From Rikenellaceae bacterium (lineage in GTDB: Bacteria; Bacteroidota; Bacteroidia; Bacteroidales; Rikenellaceae): DNA of 8,233 nucleotides. The stretch is from the NCBI GenBank assembly GCA_021203585.1, contig JAJQAW010000036.1, positions 2,922 to 11,154 of the forward strand, given 5' to 3'. This document shows positions 1 through 7,243 of the stretch, in pieces. Under the pieces are notes generated by a model, which saw only the letters and a list, made by a program, of their open reading frames with translations, was not told the DNA's origin and searched no databases. Position numbers and translations under genes: made by a program. Positions within the stretch are counted from its first letter, which is position 1, and each line of letters begins with the position of its first letter.

Positions 1-351
1 TATCCGGACATACGACACAAGCTTTCGGAATAGCCGTATTTACGGCGTTGCTGTTCCGGAATCAATTATATTCCTGGACGTTGTTCGTCTGGGCTTCGGT
101 CATGGCTTATTCCCGGATTTATCTGGGCGCCCATTTCGTATCGGATATCCTGGGCGGTATTCTGGCCGGAGGATTTATCGGATGGGTTTTTTCAACTCTA
201 CCGGGCCGGGGTCCGCGGAAAGCGGTTGCGCCAGTTTTTTGCACCGGCAAATTGGTCGCAGGCTCGGATTACCGGGCTGGCTTTGGGAATTATCGGTTAT
301 GTGCTGCTCTTTACCCTGTTCAGTTCGAAATTGATCCTGTATTTAAATTAA
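1..351 (+). pseudogene. PAP2-family membrane phosphatase, 3' part, frameshifted
   Basis: This is the C-terminal part of a type 2 phosphatidic acid phosphatase (PAP2) membrane enzyme; the N-terminus lies outside the window. Codons from position 3 give SGHTTQAFG, the phosphatase C2 motif with its catalytic His, then SRIYLGAHFVSDILGG, the C3 motif with the nucleophilic His and its partner Asp, followed by a membrane segment. After about position 186 that frame loses hydrophobic character. The frame one base over continues convincingly as YRAGVRGKRLRQFFAP and a last membrane helix (ITGLALGIIGYVLLF), ending SSKLILYLN at TAA 349-351. The switch falls at a run of six T at 187-192; with five T the reading becomes WVFQLYRAG. 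PAP2 proteins beside lipid A genes are often LpxE/LpxF-like lipid A phosphatases or undecaprenyl pyrophosphate phosphatases. The cluster context favours the former, but the substrate cannot be read from the sequence. Family confidence is high. Confidence 0.85.
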
Positions 352-441
352 TCGATCGTTTACCGAACGTCGAAAAACAGAGCAAGCCACCCCTTAAGGA
401 GCCCTGACAAAAGCCCAGACCAAAGAAGTTAGTGGAAAATA

Positions 442-471
442 ATGGAGAATCAAAAAACGATCCTTAAATGA
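442..471 (+). other. Possible 9-codon leader ORF coupled to the glycosyltransferase start
   Basis: A short ORF (MENQKTILK) starts at ATG 442, and its TGA (469-471) overlaps the ATG of the downstream glycosyltransferase (468-470) as ATGA. The same arrangement links the next gene pair at 1196-1199. It could allow translational coupling, but so short an ORF can arise by chance and has no coding signature. Confidence 0.18.
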
Positions 472-1199
472 ATCAGACCGCAGCTTATCAGTTTACCGTG
501 ATCGTTCCGGTGTATGATGAACAGGACAATATGCCCCGGCTGGAATCCGAATTGGGCTCTTTTCTGAAAACCGCCCGGATGAAAAGCTGCGTGCTTTTTG
601 TCAATGACGGCTCCCGGGATCGGAGCGGGACACTGCTTCGGGAAATGTGCAGCAGAAACCGGGATATGTTTTACCTCTCTTTCGCACAGAACCGGGGATT
701 GAGCGCAGCAATCAAGGCCGGGATCGACTACACCCAATCCGCCTACGTGGGCTACATCGATGCCGATCTGCAAACCACCCCGGAAGATTTCAATCTGCTG
801 CTCCGGGAGGCTCTCGATTATGCCCTGGTCATGGGTATACGGGCTGGCCGGAAAGACAGTTTTATAAAAAATACTTCATCCAAAATCGCCAACGGCTTCC
901 GCCGGATGATGACCCAAGACGGGATTGAAGATACGGGTTGTCCGCTGAAGGTGCTTCAAACCGAGTTCGCCAAACGCATCCCTTTCTTTACCGGAATGCA
1001 CCGGTTCCTACCCGCTTTAATCCTGCTGCAGGAAGGAGGCAAGGTAAAACAAATCCCCGTACGCCATTTTCCGCGCGTTGCCGGACAATCCAAATACCAT
1101 CTGTGGAACCGCCTGATCGGGCCGTTTAAAGATTGCTTCGCCTACCGGTGGATGAAAAAACGGTACATTAATTATTCCGTATCCGAAACCAATCTATGA
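468..1199 (+). CDS. Family 2 glycosyltransferase, DPM1/ArnC-like polyprenyl-phosphate glycosyltransferase
   Basis: The 243-residue protein is a GT-A fold family 2 glycosyltransferase. It begins with the nucleotide-sugar binding strand FTVIVPVYDEQDNM (residues 9-22), then FVNDGSRD (44-51), QNRGLSAAIKAGID (74-87) and the metal/donor motif IDADLQTTPED (D98 and D100). These are typical of dolichol-phosphate mannose synthase-like enzymes, including ArnC and RgtE, which load a sugar from a nucleotide donor onto a polyprenyl phosphate on the cytoplasmic face. There is no C-terminal pair of transmembrane helices, so it resembles the soluble, membrane-associated DPM1 type and probably works with the membrane protein encoded next, with which it shares a 4-nt ATGA overlap. 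ATG 468 is chosen because the catalytic domain begins within ten residues of it. The nearby epimerase suggests UDP-galacturonate or a related uronic sugar as donor; that is inference. Confidence 0.88.
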   Translation: MNQTAAYQFTVIVPVYDEQDNMPRLESELGSFLKTARMKSCVLFVNDGSRDRSGTLLREMCSRNRDMFYLSFAQNRGLSAAIKAGIDYTQSAYVGYIDADLQTTPEDFNLLLREALDYALVMGIRAGRKDSFIKNTSSKIANGFRRMMTQDGIEDTGCPLKVLQTEFAKRIPFFTGMHRFLPALILLQEGGKVKQIPVRHFPRVAGQSKYHLWNRLIGPFKDCFAYRWMKKRYINYSVSETNL

Positions 1200-1849
1200 A
1201 CGGCTACCTGATTTTCGGGGTCGGACTGTTGGCCCAGATTCTTTTTTCCGGACGGTTGTTGGTACAATGGATCGCTTCGGAACGGGCCAAAAAGGTACTG
1301 TCCCCTACTCTGTTCTGGCAAATGAGTATGGCAGCTTCCTGCATGCTCTGTTTGTACGGTTGGCTGCGTCACGATTTTGCCATCATTCTCGGACAATTTG
1401 TCTCCTATTACATTTACATCTGGAATTTGCGGATCAAGGGCTCCTGGGAAAAATTACCCGGCCCGGCCCGCTGGTTTTTTCTGATATTGCCGGTGGCGGC
1501 ACTGGCCTATTTCGGGGTGAATTGGCGGGAAACGTTCATCGACCTGTTCCAACAGGAGGATATTTCACCGGGTTTGATTATTTTCGGGGTAGTCGGCCAG
1601 TTTACCTTTACCCTGCGTTTCGTATACCAATGGTGGTATTCCCGCAAAGCCGGAGAATCGGTATTGCCGATTTTCTTTTGGATCATCAGCTTGACCGGCT
1701 CGGCCATGATCATCGCTTATGCCCTGATTCGACACGATCCGGTATTGATTCTGGGCCAGGCTACCGGTTTTTTCATTTACCTGCGCAACATTATGATCGG
1801 CCTTAAAGAATCGCACTCCCGGCCAGGGATTCCTCGGCGAGCGGAGTGA
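1196..1849 (+). CDS. Membrane protein with two tandem LAB_N (lipid A biosynthesis N-terminal) domains
   Basis: The 217-residue, strongly hydrophobic protein consists of two copies of the LAB_N domain. Copy one (about residues 8-82) contains LLAQILFSGRLLVQW, SPTLFW and ILGQFVSYYIYIWNL. Copy two (about 129-203) contains VVGQFTFTLRFVYQW, LPIFFW and ILGQATGFFIYLRNI. Q14/Q135, R20/R141, Q24/Q145, P37/P158 and W41/W162 align at a constant offset of 121 residues, so the gene arose by internal duplication. Each copy looks like three helices, giving six or seven in all with the linker segment (WFFLILPVAALAYFGV). LAB_N occurs at the N-terminus of some LpxB proteins and as stand-alone membrane proteins, and is related to the PQ-loop/MtN3 transporter fold. 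Coupling to the glycosyltransferase (4-nt ATGA overlap) suggests it anchors that enzyme or moves its lipid-linked sugar; this role is inferred. It ends in TGA, 3 nt before the convergent gene's stop. Confidence 0.85.
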   Translation: MNGYLIFGVGLLAQILFSGRLLVQWIASERAKKVLSPTLFWQMSMAASCMLCLYGWLRHDFAIILGQFVSYYIYIWNLRIKGSWEKLPGPARWFFLILPVAALAYFGVNWRETFIDLFQQEDISPGLIIFGVVGQFTFTLRFVYQWWYSRKAGESVLPIFFWIISLTGSAMIIAYALIRHDPVLILGQATGFFIYLRNIMIGLKESHSRPGIPRRAE

Positions 1850-1852
1850 AGG

Positions 1853-3450
1853 CTACCACCCGGTCCCCAATTCATACCAAGCGTAATCCTCCGTACTCCA
1901 GCCCGGCTGGCGGCGGTTTATCCACTCCTGTAGTTCCGGATCCTGGCGAACCTCCTTGCGCCGAATGAACAGCAGCGTCGTTCCGGGATACCGGGCCAAC
2001 GAATCGAGTTCACGGACGGAGTTCATGCCTTCCAACGGTCCGAGAAAAACATCCATATTCCGGGCGATAGAGAATTTATAGTAGGCGAATTGCGGCAGGA
2101 AGTGGGTTTCCGCATTTTTTTTGCGGTCAGAGCCATCTCCCGGTATCCTATATAGTGATTCATATGCGGCAAAGAAAACGATGCGGTGCACAGACACAGC
2201 AAGATCCCGAATCCCAGACAACCGATCGATAGAGCGACCCGGTGGCGAAAGAGTTGCCACAGGGCCAACCAGGCGCCTGAGGAAAGCAGCGCCAGGGCCA
2301 GATAAGGCAGATTTCCGGCCCACGGCGAAGGAATCCAGTGGCGGCCCAGAAAGGAAAACGGAAAGATTAGCCCCAGCAACAGTGCCGGAATGATCAGACT
2401 GATTCTCACCCATCGGCTGTTTTCCCGGCCGACCAATACGGAAGAGCAAAAATAGACGGCGAACGGATAGAGTGGAAGCAGGTATATGTCGATTTTAGCG
2501 CTAATCAGGCAAAGCAAAGCCAGATTAACCCCTACGATCATTCCGAAAAATCGCTGGGTTTCCGTCCGGGCGGTTCGTTCGGCAAAGGCCTTTCCGGTTA
2601 AAACCAGGTAGAGCAGGGTCCAGGGTGCAAAAGACCACAACATACGGGGAAAATAAAACCAAACGGGTTCCTTGTGATGGAAAGAATCGATCCCGCGGCC
2701 GACAGTTTGCCGCAGCAGCAAATCGTTCAGATAATCCACACCGCCTTCTGCATAAATAAGGAAAAACCATACCGCGAATAATCCCAGTAAGAGGCTCTAG
2801 GACTTCCATCCCATGATCCTCCACAGGGAGCGGAAGTCTTTTTGCAGTCCGGAAAAGGCGAGCATCGAAAGCACGGGAATCAGAAATCCCATCGGCCCTT
2901 TGGTAAAAACGGCCCCGAAAATCCAGATGGGAAGCCACCATCGGGAGGGTATGCTGCCTACGGGTCGGTACAGGCGAAAGAAAGTATACAGAGAAAGAAC
3001 GATGAAAAAGGTCATCAGCATATCCATGCGTACGACCAGCGCAGAAGCGGTAAAAAGGACTGTCGTCAACAGCAGGATTTCCGAAACGACCGGCCGGTGC
3101 CGGACCCCGTACCGGAGGAACCAGCGGTTCATGACCGCCAGTATGCCCAGGGCCGGCAATAAACTGAAAAGTCCGATCAACCACAGGTAATAGCGGCCCG
3201 CGGCCAGTTTCGAGAGCATGATCAGCCAGAAAAATAGCGGGGGTTTGTCGGCGTAGGCCTGGCCGTGGTTATAAAAAGTAAACCACGTTCCGTTTTGCAG
3301 GGCCTCCTGAGCGATGCTAAGGTATTTCAGTTCGTTGTCCGGGCTGTAATCCCGAAAGACGAAAGCCGGAATCAGCAGGACCGCATACCACAGGAATCTA
3401 TAGCGAAACAGCCCATTGAGGATGACAGCGAGCGGAGTTTTCTGTAGCAT
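1853..3450 (-). pseudogene. ArnT-like (GT83) lipid A glycosyltransferase, disrupted by an amber codon and a frameshift
   Basis: Joined across two lesions this encodes about 532 residues, the normal length for ArnT/PMT-like enzymes that transfer a sugar from polyprenyl phosphate to lipid A on the periplasmic side. Starting at ATG 3450 (MLQKTPLAVIL), a first helix (FLWYAVLLIPAFVF) is followed by the periplasmic-loop acidic motif DYSPDNELKYLSIAQEAL and YADKPPLFFWLIMLS, the family signature, and then many helices. An in-frame TAG at 2797-2799 interrupts MGWKS/SLLLGLFAVWFF; the same frame continues with clear family character. At an A8 run (plus-strand T8, 2115-2122) the reading shifts: upstream is IGYREMALTAKK, and downstream the other frame gives NAETHFLPQFAYYKFSIARNMDVFLGP and a soluble C-terminal domain ending ELGTGW-TAG. 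The gene lies downstream of, and overlaps by 53 nt, the UDP-glucuronate epimerase. The lesions may be sequence errors, since rpoC in this window carries a similar one. The sugar transferred is not determined. Confidence 0.82.
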
Positions 3451-4453
3451 AACATTCGGTATACCAGGCCAGGAATTCGGCCAATCCTTTTTCCAGGGAC
3501 GTACCGGGGCTGTATCCATAATCCCGCTCCAACCGGGAAACATCCGCCCAGGTGTCCTTCACATCCCCCGGCTGCATGGGTTGATCGATTCGGCGGGCGG
3601 TCTTACCGCTGAGGCGTTCGATGGTACGGATAAAATCGTTCAACGGGACCGGATGCGAACAACCGATGTTGTATATCCGGTAATTTTCCGGAGAACCGTG
3701 GGCGGGTTCGCCGGTCAGTACCCGGTAAATGCCCTCGACAATATCATCGATATAAGTAAAATCCCGCGACATATTCCCGTCGTTAAAAACCCGGATGGGA
3801 TCGCCTTCCAGAATAGCTTTGGTAAACAGGAAAGGGGCCATATCGGGTCGTCCCCAGGGGCCGTAAACCGTAAAAAAACGGAGGCCGACACTTCGGATGC
3901 CGTACATTTCGGCATAACTGTGGGCAAAGGCCTCGTTCGATTTTTTAGTCGCCGCGTAGAGGCTGACCGGAGCATTGCAGGGTTCGTCCTCCCGGTAGGG
4001 AATCCGGCTGTCACTCCCGTAGACACTGGAACTGCTGGCATAAACCAGTTTTTGCGGCCGATTGCGGCGGCAATATTCCAGGATATTAAAAAATCCCTGG
4101 ATATTGGAAGAGACATACTGCTGGGGATTCTCAAAACTGTACCTCACTCCGGCCTGTGCCGCCAGGTGGCAAACCACATCGAATGCTTGCGGATCCAGAA
4201 ACTCCCGGTACAACCATTCGGAATCGATATCGGCTTTGACAAAAGTAAAATTACACGAGGGGGCACAAAGAATTTCCTGTGGTGCGACCTGCGTAGGATC
4301 GATGCCCAACCGCTCCAAACGGGCCAGTTTCAATTCCGGCTGGTAGTAATGGTTCAGGTTATCGATTCCCGTAACCGTATGTCCTTCGGCCAGCAATCGT
4401 TTGGTGAGGTGAAATCCGATAAATCCCGCACATCCGGTAACCAGTATCTTCAT
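3398..4453 (-). CDS. UDP-glucuronate 4-epimerase (NAD-dependent extended SDR family)
   Basis: The 351-residue protein is an extended short-chain dehydrogenase/epimerase. The Rossmann glycine motif GCAGFIG is at residues 7-13, the NAD-ribose Asp is D31 (GIDNLN), the Ser motif ASSSSVYG is at 139-146 and the catalytic YAATK is Y166/K170. The stretches HLAAQAGVRYSFENP, LRFFTVYGPWGRPDMA, SRDFTYIDDIVEGI and QPMQPGDVKDTWADV are characteristic of the CapI/LpsL/GAE-type UDP-glucuronate 4-epimerases rather than UDP-glucose 4-epimerase (GalE) or dTDP-glucose dehydratase (RmlB). It should interconvert UDP-glucuronate and UDP-galacturonate in the cytoplasm. ATG 4453 puts the Rossmann strand at residue 3, as expected. 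The family core ends near GLAEFLAWYTECY; about 15 further residues follow to TAG 3398-3400, overlapping the ArnT-like gene start. The gene is divergent from the transporter gene across a 205-bp spacer. In this cluster it probably supplies a uronic acid donor for lipid A or another glycolipid. Confidence 0.9.
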   Translation of the reverse strand: MKILVTGCAGFIGFHLTKRLLAEGHTVTGIDNLNHYYQPELKLARLERLGIDPTQVAPQEILCAPSCNFTFVKADIDSEWLYREFLDPQAFDVVCHLAAQAGVRYSFENPQQYVSSNIQGFFNILEYCRRNRPQKLVYASSSSVYGSDSRIPYREDEPCNAPVSLYAATKKSNEAFAHSYAEMYGIRSVGLRFFTVYGPWGRPDMAPFLFTKAILEGDPIRVFNDGNMSRDFTYIDDIVEGIYRVLTGEPAHGSPENYRIYNIGCSHPVPLNDFIRTIERLSGKTARRIDQPMQPGDVKDTWADVSRLERDYGYSPGTSLEKGLAEFLAWYTECYATENSARCHPQWAVSL

Positions 4454-4517
4454 AATTTCAATTTGTTCGTTTCAGGACAACAAAAATCGCTCCAATTTTT
4501 CAGCGGATACGCACCCA

Positions 4518-4531
4518 AGCGATATTTCGCT
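4518..4531. repeat. Short inverted repeat in the divergent intergenic spacer
   Basis: AGCGATATTTCGCT is a 5-bp inverted repeat with a 4-nt centre, lying 65 bp upstream of the epimerase start and about 73 bp upstream of the -33 element of the transporter promoter. It could be an operator, but so short a palindrome may be chance. Confidence 0.2.
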
Positions 4532-4603
4532 GTAAAGGTAGGACATATTCGGCAGAAATTTCCCGATTCCGGCACATCTGTGACACCACCGCCTCGAACA
4601 CTC

Positions 4604-4632
4604 TTGCATTTCGCCGGTTATTCTTATCTTTG
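4604..4632 (+). promoter_or_regulatory. Bacteroidetes-type promoter for the POT/MFS transporter gene
   Basis: TATCTTTG at 4625-4632 matches the Bacteroidetes -7 consensus TAnnTTTG exactly. A TTG at 4604-4606 lies 18 nt upstream, close to the usual place of the -33 element. Transcription would start near 4639, leaving a leader of about 20 nt before ATG 4659. The match to both elements and the short distance to the gene make this the best-supported promoter in the window. Confidence 0.72.
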
Positions 4633-4658
4633 TTCTTCGAATACAAACCGATGCGATT

Positions 4659-6089
4659 ATGGGTAAAATCAACTCTTTCCCCCGTACCTTTTGGGTGGCC
4701 AACGGGATCGAGCTTTTCGAACGTTGGGCCTGGTACGGATTTTTTATGCTTTTTGCCAATTACCTGACCGGATCGTCCGATTTGGGCGGACTGGAATTTA
4801 CACAGTCCCAGAAGGGGTTGATCATGGGCGTAGGCACCGGAATCCTCTATTTTCTGCCCGTACTGACCGGGGCCATCGCCGACCGGTACGGTTATAAAAA
4901 AGTGCTGTTCATCTCCTTTCTGGTCTACGCCACGGCCTTCGTTTTGCTGCCTCATTTTAAAAGTTTTCCCGCCGTGTTCGCCATGTACCTTTACCTGGCC
5001 GTCGGAGCAGCTCTGTTTAAACCCGTGATTTCGGCCACCATTGCCAAAACCACGCATGAAGGAAATGCCTCGATCGGTTTCGGAATCTTTTACATGATGG
5101 TCAATATCGGTGCCTTTTTCGGTCCCGTCGTTACCCTGCTCTTCAAGGATAATTACCAGAGTGTGTTTTACATTTCCGCCGGGATCGTGCTGATCAATCT
5201 GTTGCTGCTTTTCCTGTACAAAGAACCGGGGAGAGATCAGCAAGAAGCAGTGCAGGAATCCCTCGGAGCCACGTTCGGTAAAATTTTCCGGAATATGGGA
5301 AGCATATTCAAGGATTGGAAATTCATCCTGTTCCTGTTGATCGCCGCCGGATTCTGGACCATGTACAACCAACTGTTCTACATGCTTCCGGTTTTCATTA
5401 CTCAATGGGTGGACACCAGTGTGTTGTACGATTTCTTTGCCCGTACGATTCCGTTCATCAGCCAACACTACAGTCCCGCACCGGGAGTATTGGACTCCGA
5501 ATTCGTTGTGAATTTCGACGCGATGTACATCATTCTTTTCCAGATTCTGGTCTCTTCCATCGTCATGCGCATGCGCCCGCTCCGGTCTATGGTGACCGGC
5601 TTTCTGGTTTGTACGATCGGTATGGCCCTGACGCTGGCCTCGCAGAATGTACTTTTCACCCTGGCGGCAATCCTGATTTTCGCCCTCGGGGAGATGGCCG
5701 GCTCGCCCAAGATCACCGAATACATCGGTTCGATCGCTCCGGCCGACAAAAAGGCCTTGTATATGGGCTACTCCTTCATTCCTGTGTTTTTGGGAAACGT
5801 GGCGGCCGGATTCATTTCCGGAAATGTGTACCAGGCTATGGCGGACAAGGTAACCCTAGTCCGGGATTATGTCGCCCGTCAGGGATTGAGCATTCCGGAC
5901 GGACTATCGCAAAATGAATACTTCAGTACGGTAGCCTCGCAGATGGGCTTGAGCGACCGGCAACTGACCGATACCCTGTGGGAACTCTACAGTCCCTCCG
6001 GTATGTGGATCGTTATTGCCGCCATCGGACTGACGGCCACTGTACTACTCTTTCTTTACGACCGGTTATTGAATAAACAGACGGTTTAA
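4659..6089 (+). CDS. POT/PTR2-like major facilitator superfamily transporter (probable peptide:H+ symporter)
   Basis: The 476-residue protein has about twelve hydrophobic helices. The first helix carries ELFERWAWYG, the ExxER motif (E18, E21, R22) of proton-coupled oligopeptide transporters. The loop between helices 2 and 3 has the MFS signature GAIADRYGYKKVLF, and YMMVNIGAFFGP resembles the PTR2 signature in helix 5. Later, GEMAGSPKITEYIGSIAPADKKALYMGYSFIPVFLGNVAAGF matches the helix 10-11 region of POT proteins. A long hydrophilic insertion (about residues 405-445, VARQGLSIPDGLSQNEYF) precedes the last helix. POT carriers usually import di- and tripeptides with protons across the inner membrane, though some members carry other substrates, so the substrate is left open. 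ATG 4659 is supported by the promoter just upstream; another ATG at 4651 is out of frame. The gene ends in TAA and is followed by a hairpin before prfB. Confidence 0.83.
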   Translation: MGKINSFPRTFWVANGIELFERWAWYGFFMLFANYLTGSSDLGGLEFTQSQKGLIMGVGTGILYFLPVLTGAIADRYGYKKVLFISFLVYATAFVLLPHFKSFPAVFAMYLYLAVGAALFKPVISATIAKTTHEGNASIGFGIFYMMVNIGAFFGPVVTLLFKDNYQSVFYISAGIVLINLLLLFLYKEPGRDQQEAVQESLGATFGKIFRNMGSIFKDWKFILFLLIAAGFWTMYNQLFYMLPVFITQWVDTSVLYDFFARTIPFISQHYSPAPGVLDSEFVVNFDAMYIILFQILVSSIVMRMRPLRSMVTGFLVCTIGMALTLASQNVLFTLAAILIFALGEMAGSPKITEYIGSIAPADKKALYMGYSFIPVFLGNVAAGFISGNVYQAMADKVTLVRDYVARQGLSIPDGLSQNEYFSTVASQMGLSDRQLTDTLWELYSPSGMWIVIAAIGLTATVLLFLYDRLLNKQTV

Positions 6090-6105
6090 CCGCACTCGCA
6101 CTCCA

Positions 6106-6130
6106 GGGCGGTACAGGTTTTGCACCGCCC
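6106..6130 (+). terminator. Hairpin between the transporter gene and prfB, possible intrinsic terminator
   Basis: GGGCGGT (6106-6112) pairs with ACCGCCC (6124-6130), and CA/TG may extend the stem past one A-C mismatch. It lies 17 bp after the transporter stop. No T-run follows directly; a weaker ATAATTTT begins several bases later, so termination may be partial and could allow readthrough into prfB. Confidence 0.5.
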
Positions 6131-6151
6131 GGTCTATAATTTTCAATCGAC

Positions 6152-7243
6152 ATGATTCCTGTAGAAAAAATCACGGAATTAATCAAACGGCGCGATGCGC
6201 TGAAGGAATACCTCGATATCGATGATAAACGCATGAAAGTCGAGGAAGAAGAGCTGAAAACTCAGGCTCCTGATTTCTGGGACGATCCTAAAAAAGCGGA
6301 AGAGCAGCTCCGGAAAATAGCCTCGATCAAAATTTGGGTGAGCGCTTACGATCAGCTCGCCCGGATGGCCGACGACCTGGAACTGATGCCGGACTTTGTC
6401 AAAGAGGGATTGACCTCGGAGCAGGAGGTAGAAGAATTGTTTTCCCGGACCCTGGAAAAGATCGAGGAGCTGGAAATGCGAAACATGCTTCGCAGCGAGG
6501 AAGATAAACTGGGAGCGATTATGGAGATCAATTCCGGGGCGGGCGGGGTGGAAAGCATGGACTGGGCTGCTATGTTGATGCGGATGTTCCTGCGCTGGGG
6601 GGAGCAAAACGGTTATAAAACAAAAGTAATCGATATGCAGGAGGGCGACGTGGCCGGAATCCAATCGGCCACGATCGAATTCGAAGGGGAGTTTGCCTAC
6701 GGTTACCTGAAAAGTGAAAACGGGGTGCACCGCATGGTGAGGTTATCCCCGTTCGATTCCAACAACCGGAGACATACCTCTTTTGCCTCGGTGTTTGTCT
6801 CTCCTGCGGTGGACGATACCATCGAAATCGTGGTAAACCCGGGCGATATCGAATGGGATACTTACCGCTCCAGCGGTGCAGGGGGACAGAATGTCAATAA
6901 AGTGGAAACCGCTGTTCGCCTGCGGCACTTTCCATCCGGGATCGTGGTGGAAAACTCGGAAACGCGCTCGCAGCTCCAGAACCGGGAGAATGCCATGCGG
7001 ATTTTGAAATCCAAGCTGTATCAACGTGAGTTGGAAAAACGCATGGTCTTGCAGGCGGAATTGGAAGGTCAAAAAATGAAGATCGAATGGAGCGCGCAAA
7101 TCCGCAGTTACGTTTTCGACGACCGGCGAGTAAAAGATCATCGGACCAATCATATGACTTCCAACATCCAAGCGGTGATGGATGGAGAGATCAACGATTT
7201 TATCAAAGCTTACCTCATGGAATTCGGCGGTAGTCAGAATTAG
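6152..7243 (+). CDS. prfB: Peptide chain release factor 2 (RF2)
   Basis: RF2 recognises UGA and UAA stop codons on the ribosome and triggers release of the finished peptide. The 363-residue protein is of normal length (E. coli RF2 is 365). The N-terminal helical domain includes [27 protein letters not shown]. The stop-codon recognition tripeptide SPF is at residues 199-201 in [16 protein letters not shown], and the peptidyl-transferase GGQ motif is at 244-246 in [18 protein letters not shown]. The SPF tripeptide, rather than the PxT of RF1, makes it prfB and not prfA. In many bacteria prfB has an in-frame TGA near codon 25 that is bypassed by +1 frameshifting as autoregulation. Here that place reads CTC GAT (L21-D22) with no TGA, so the gene is read straight through. 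It ends in TAG, a codon RF2 does not read. A possible -7-like TAATTTTC at 6137-6144 lacks a well-placed -33 element, so I do not call a promoter. Confidence 0.97.
   Translation: MIPVEKITELIKRRDALKEYLDIDDKRMKVEEEELKTQAPDFWDDPKKAEEQLRKIASIKIWVSAYDQLARMADDLELMPDFVKEGLTSEQEVEELFSRTLEKIEELEMRNMLRSEEDKLGAIMEINSGAGGVESMDWAAMLMRMFLRWGEQNGYKTKVIDMQEGDVAGIQSATIEFEGEFAYGYLKSENGVHRMVRLSPFDSNNRRHTSFASVFVSPAVDDTIEIVVNPGDIEWDTYRSSGAGGQNVNKVETAVRLRHFPSGIVVENSETRSQLQNRENAMRILKSKLYQRELEKRMVLQAELEGQKMKIEWSAQIRSYVFDDRRVKDHRTNHMTSNIQAVMDGEINDFIKAYLMEFGGSQN

Noticed and set aside
2525..3184. A 219-codon - strand frame in the ArnT-like region
   Set aside because: It is a shifted-frame shadow: it runs across the amber codon and lacks the hydrophobic pattern of the true frame.
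3416..4666. A 416-codon open frame on the + strand, antisense to the epimerase
   Set aside because: It covers almost the whole epimerase on the opposite strand, shows no recognisable domain, and mirrors the codon pattern of the real gene, whose motifs are unmistakable.
4500..5468. A 322-codon open frame on the - strand, antisense to the POT/MFS transporter
   Set aside because: The product is a hydrophilic, Gln/Gly/His-rich string with no domain, as expected from the complement of a membrane protein gene.
6137..6144. TAATTTTC as a -7 promoter element for prfB
   Set aside because: The last base differs from TAnnTTTG, and the nearest TTG (6120-6122) is only 14 nt upstream and inside the hairpin.
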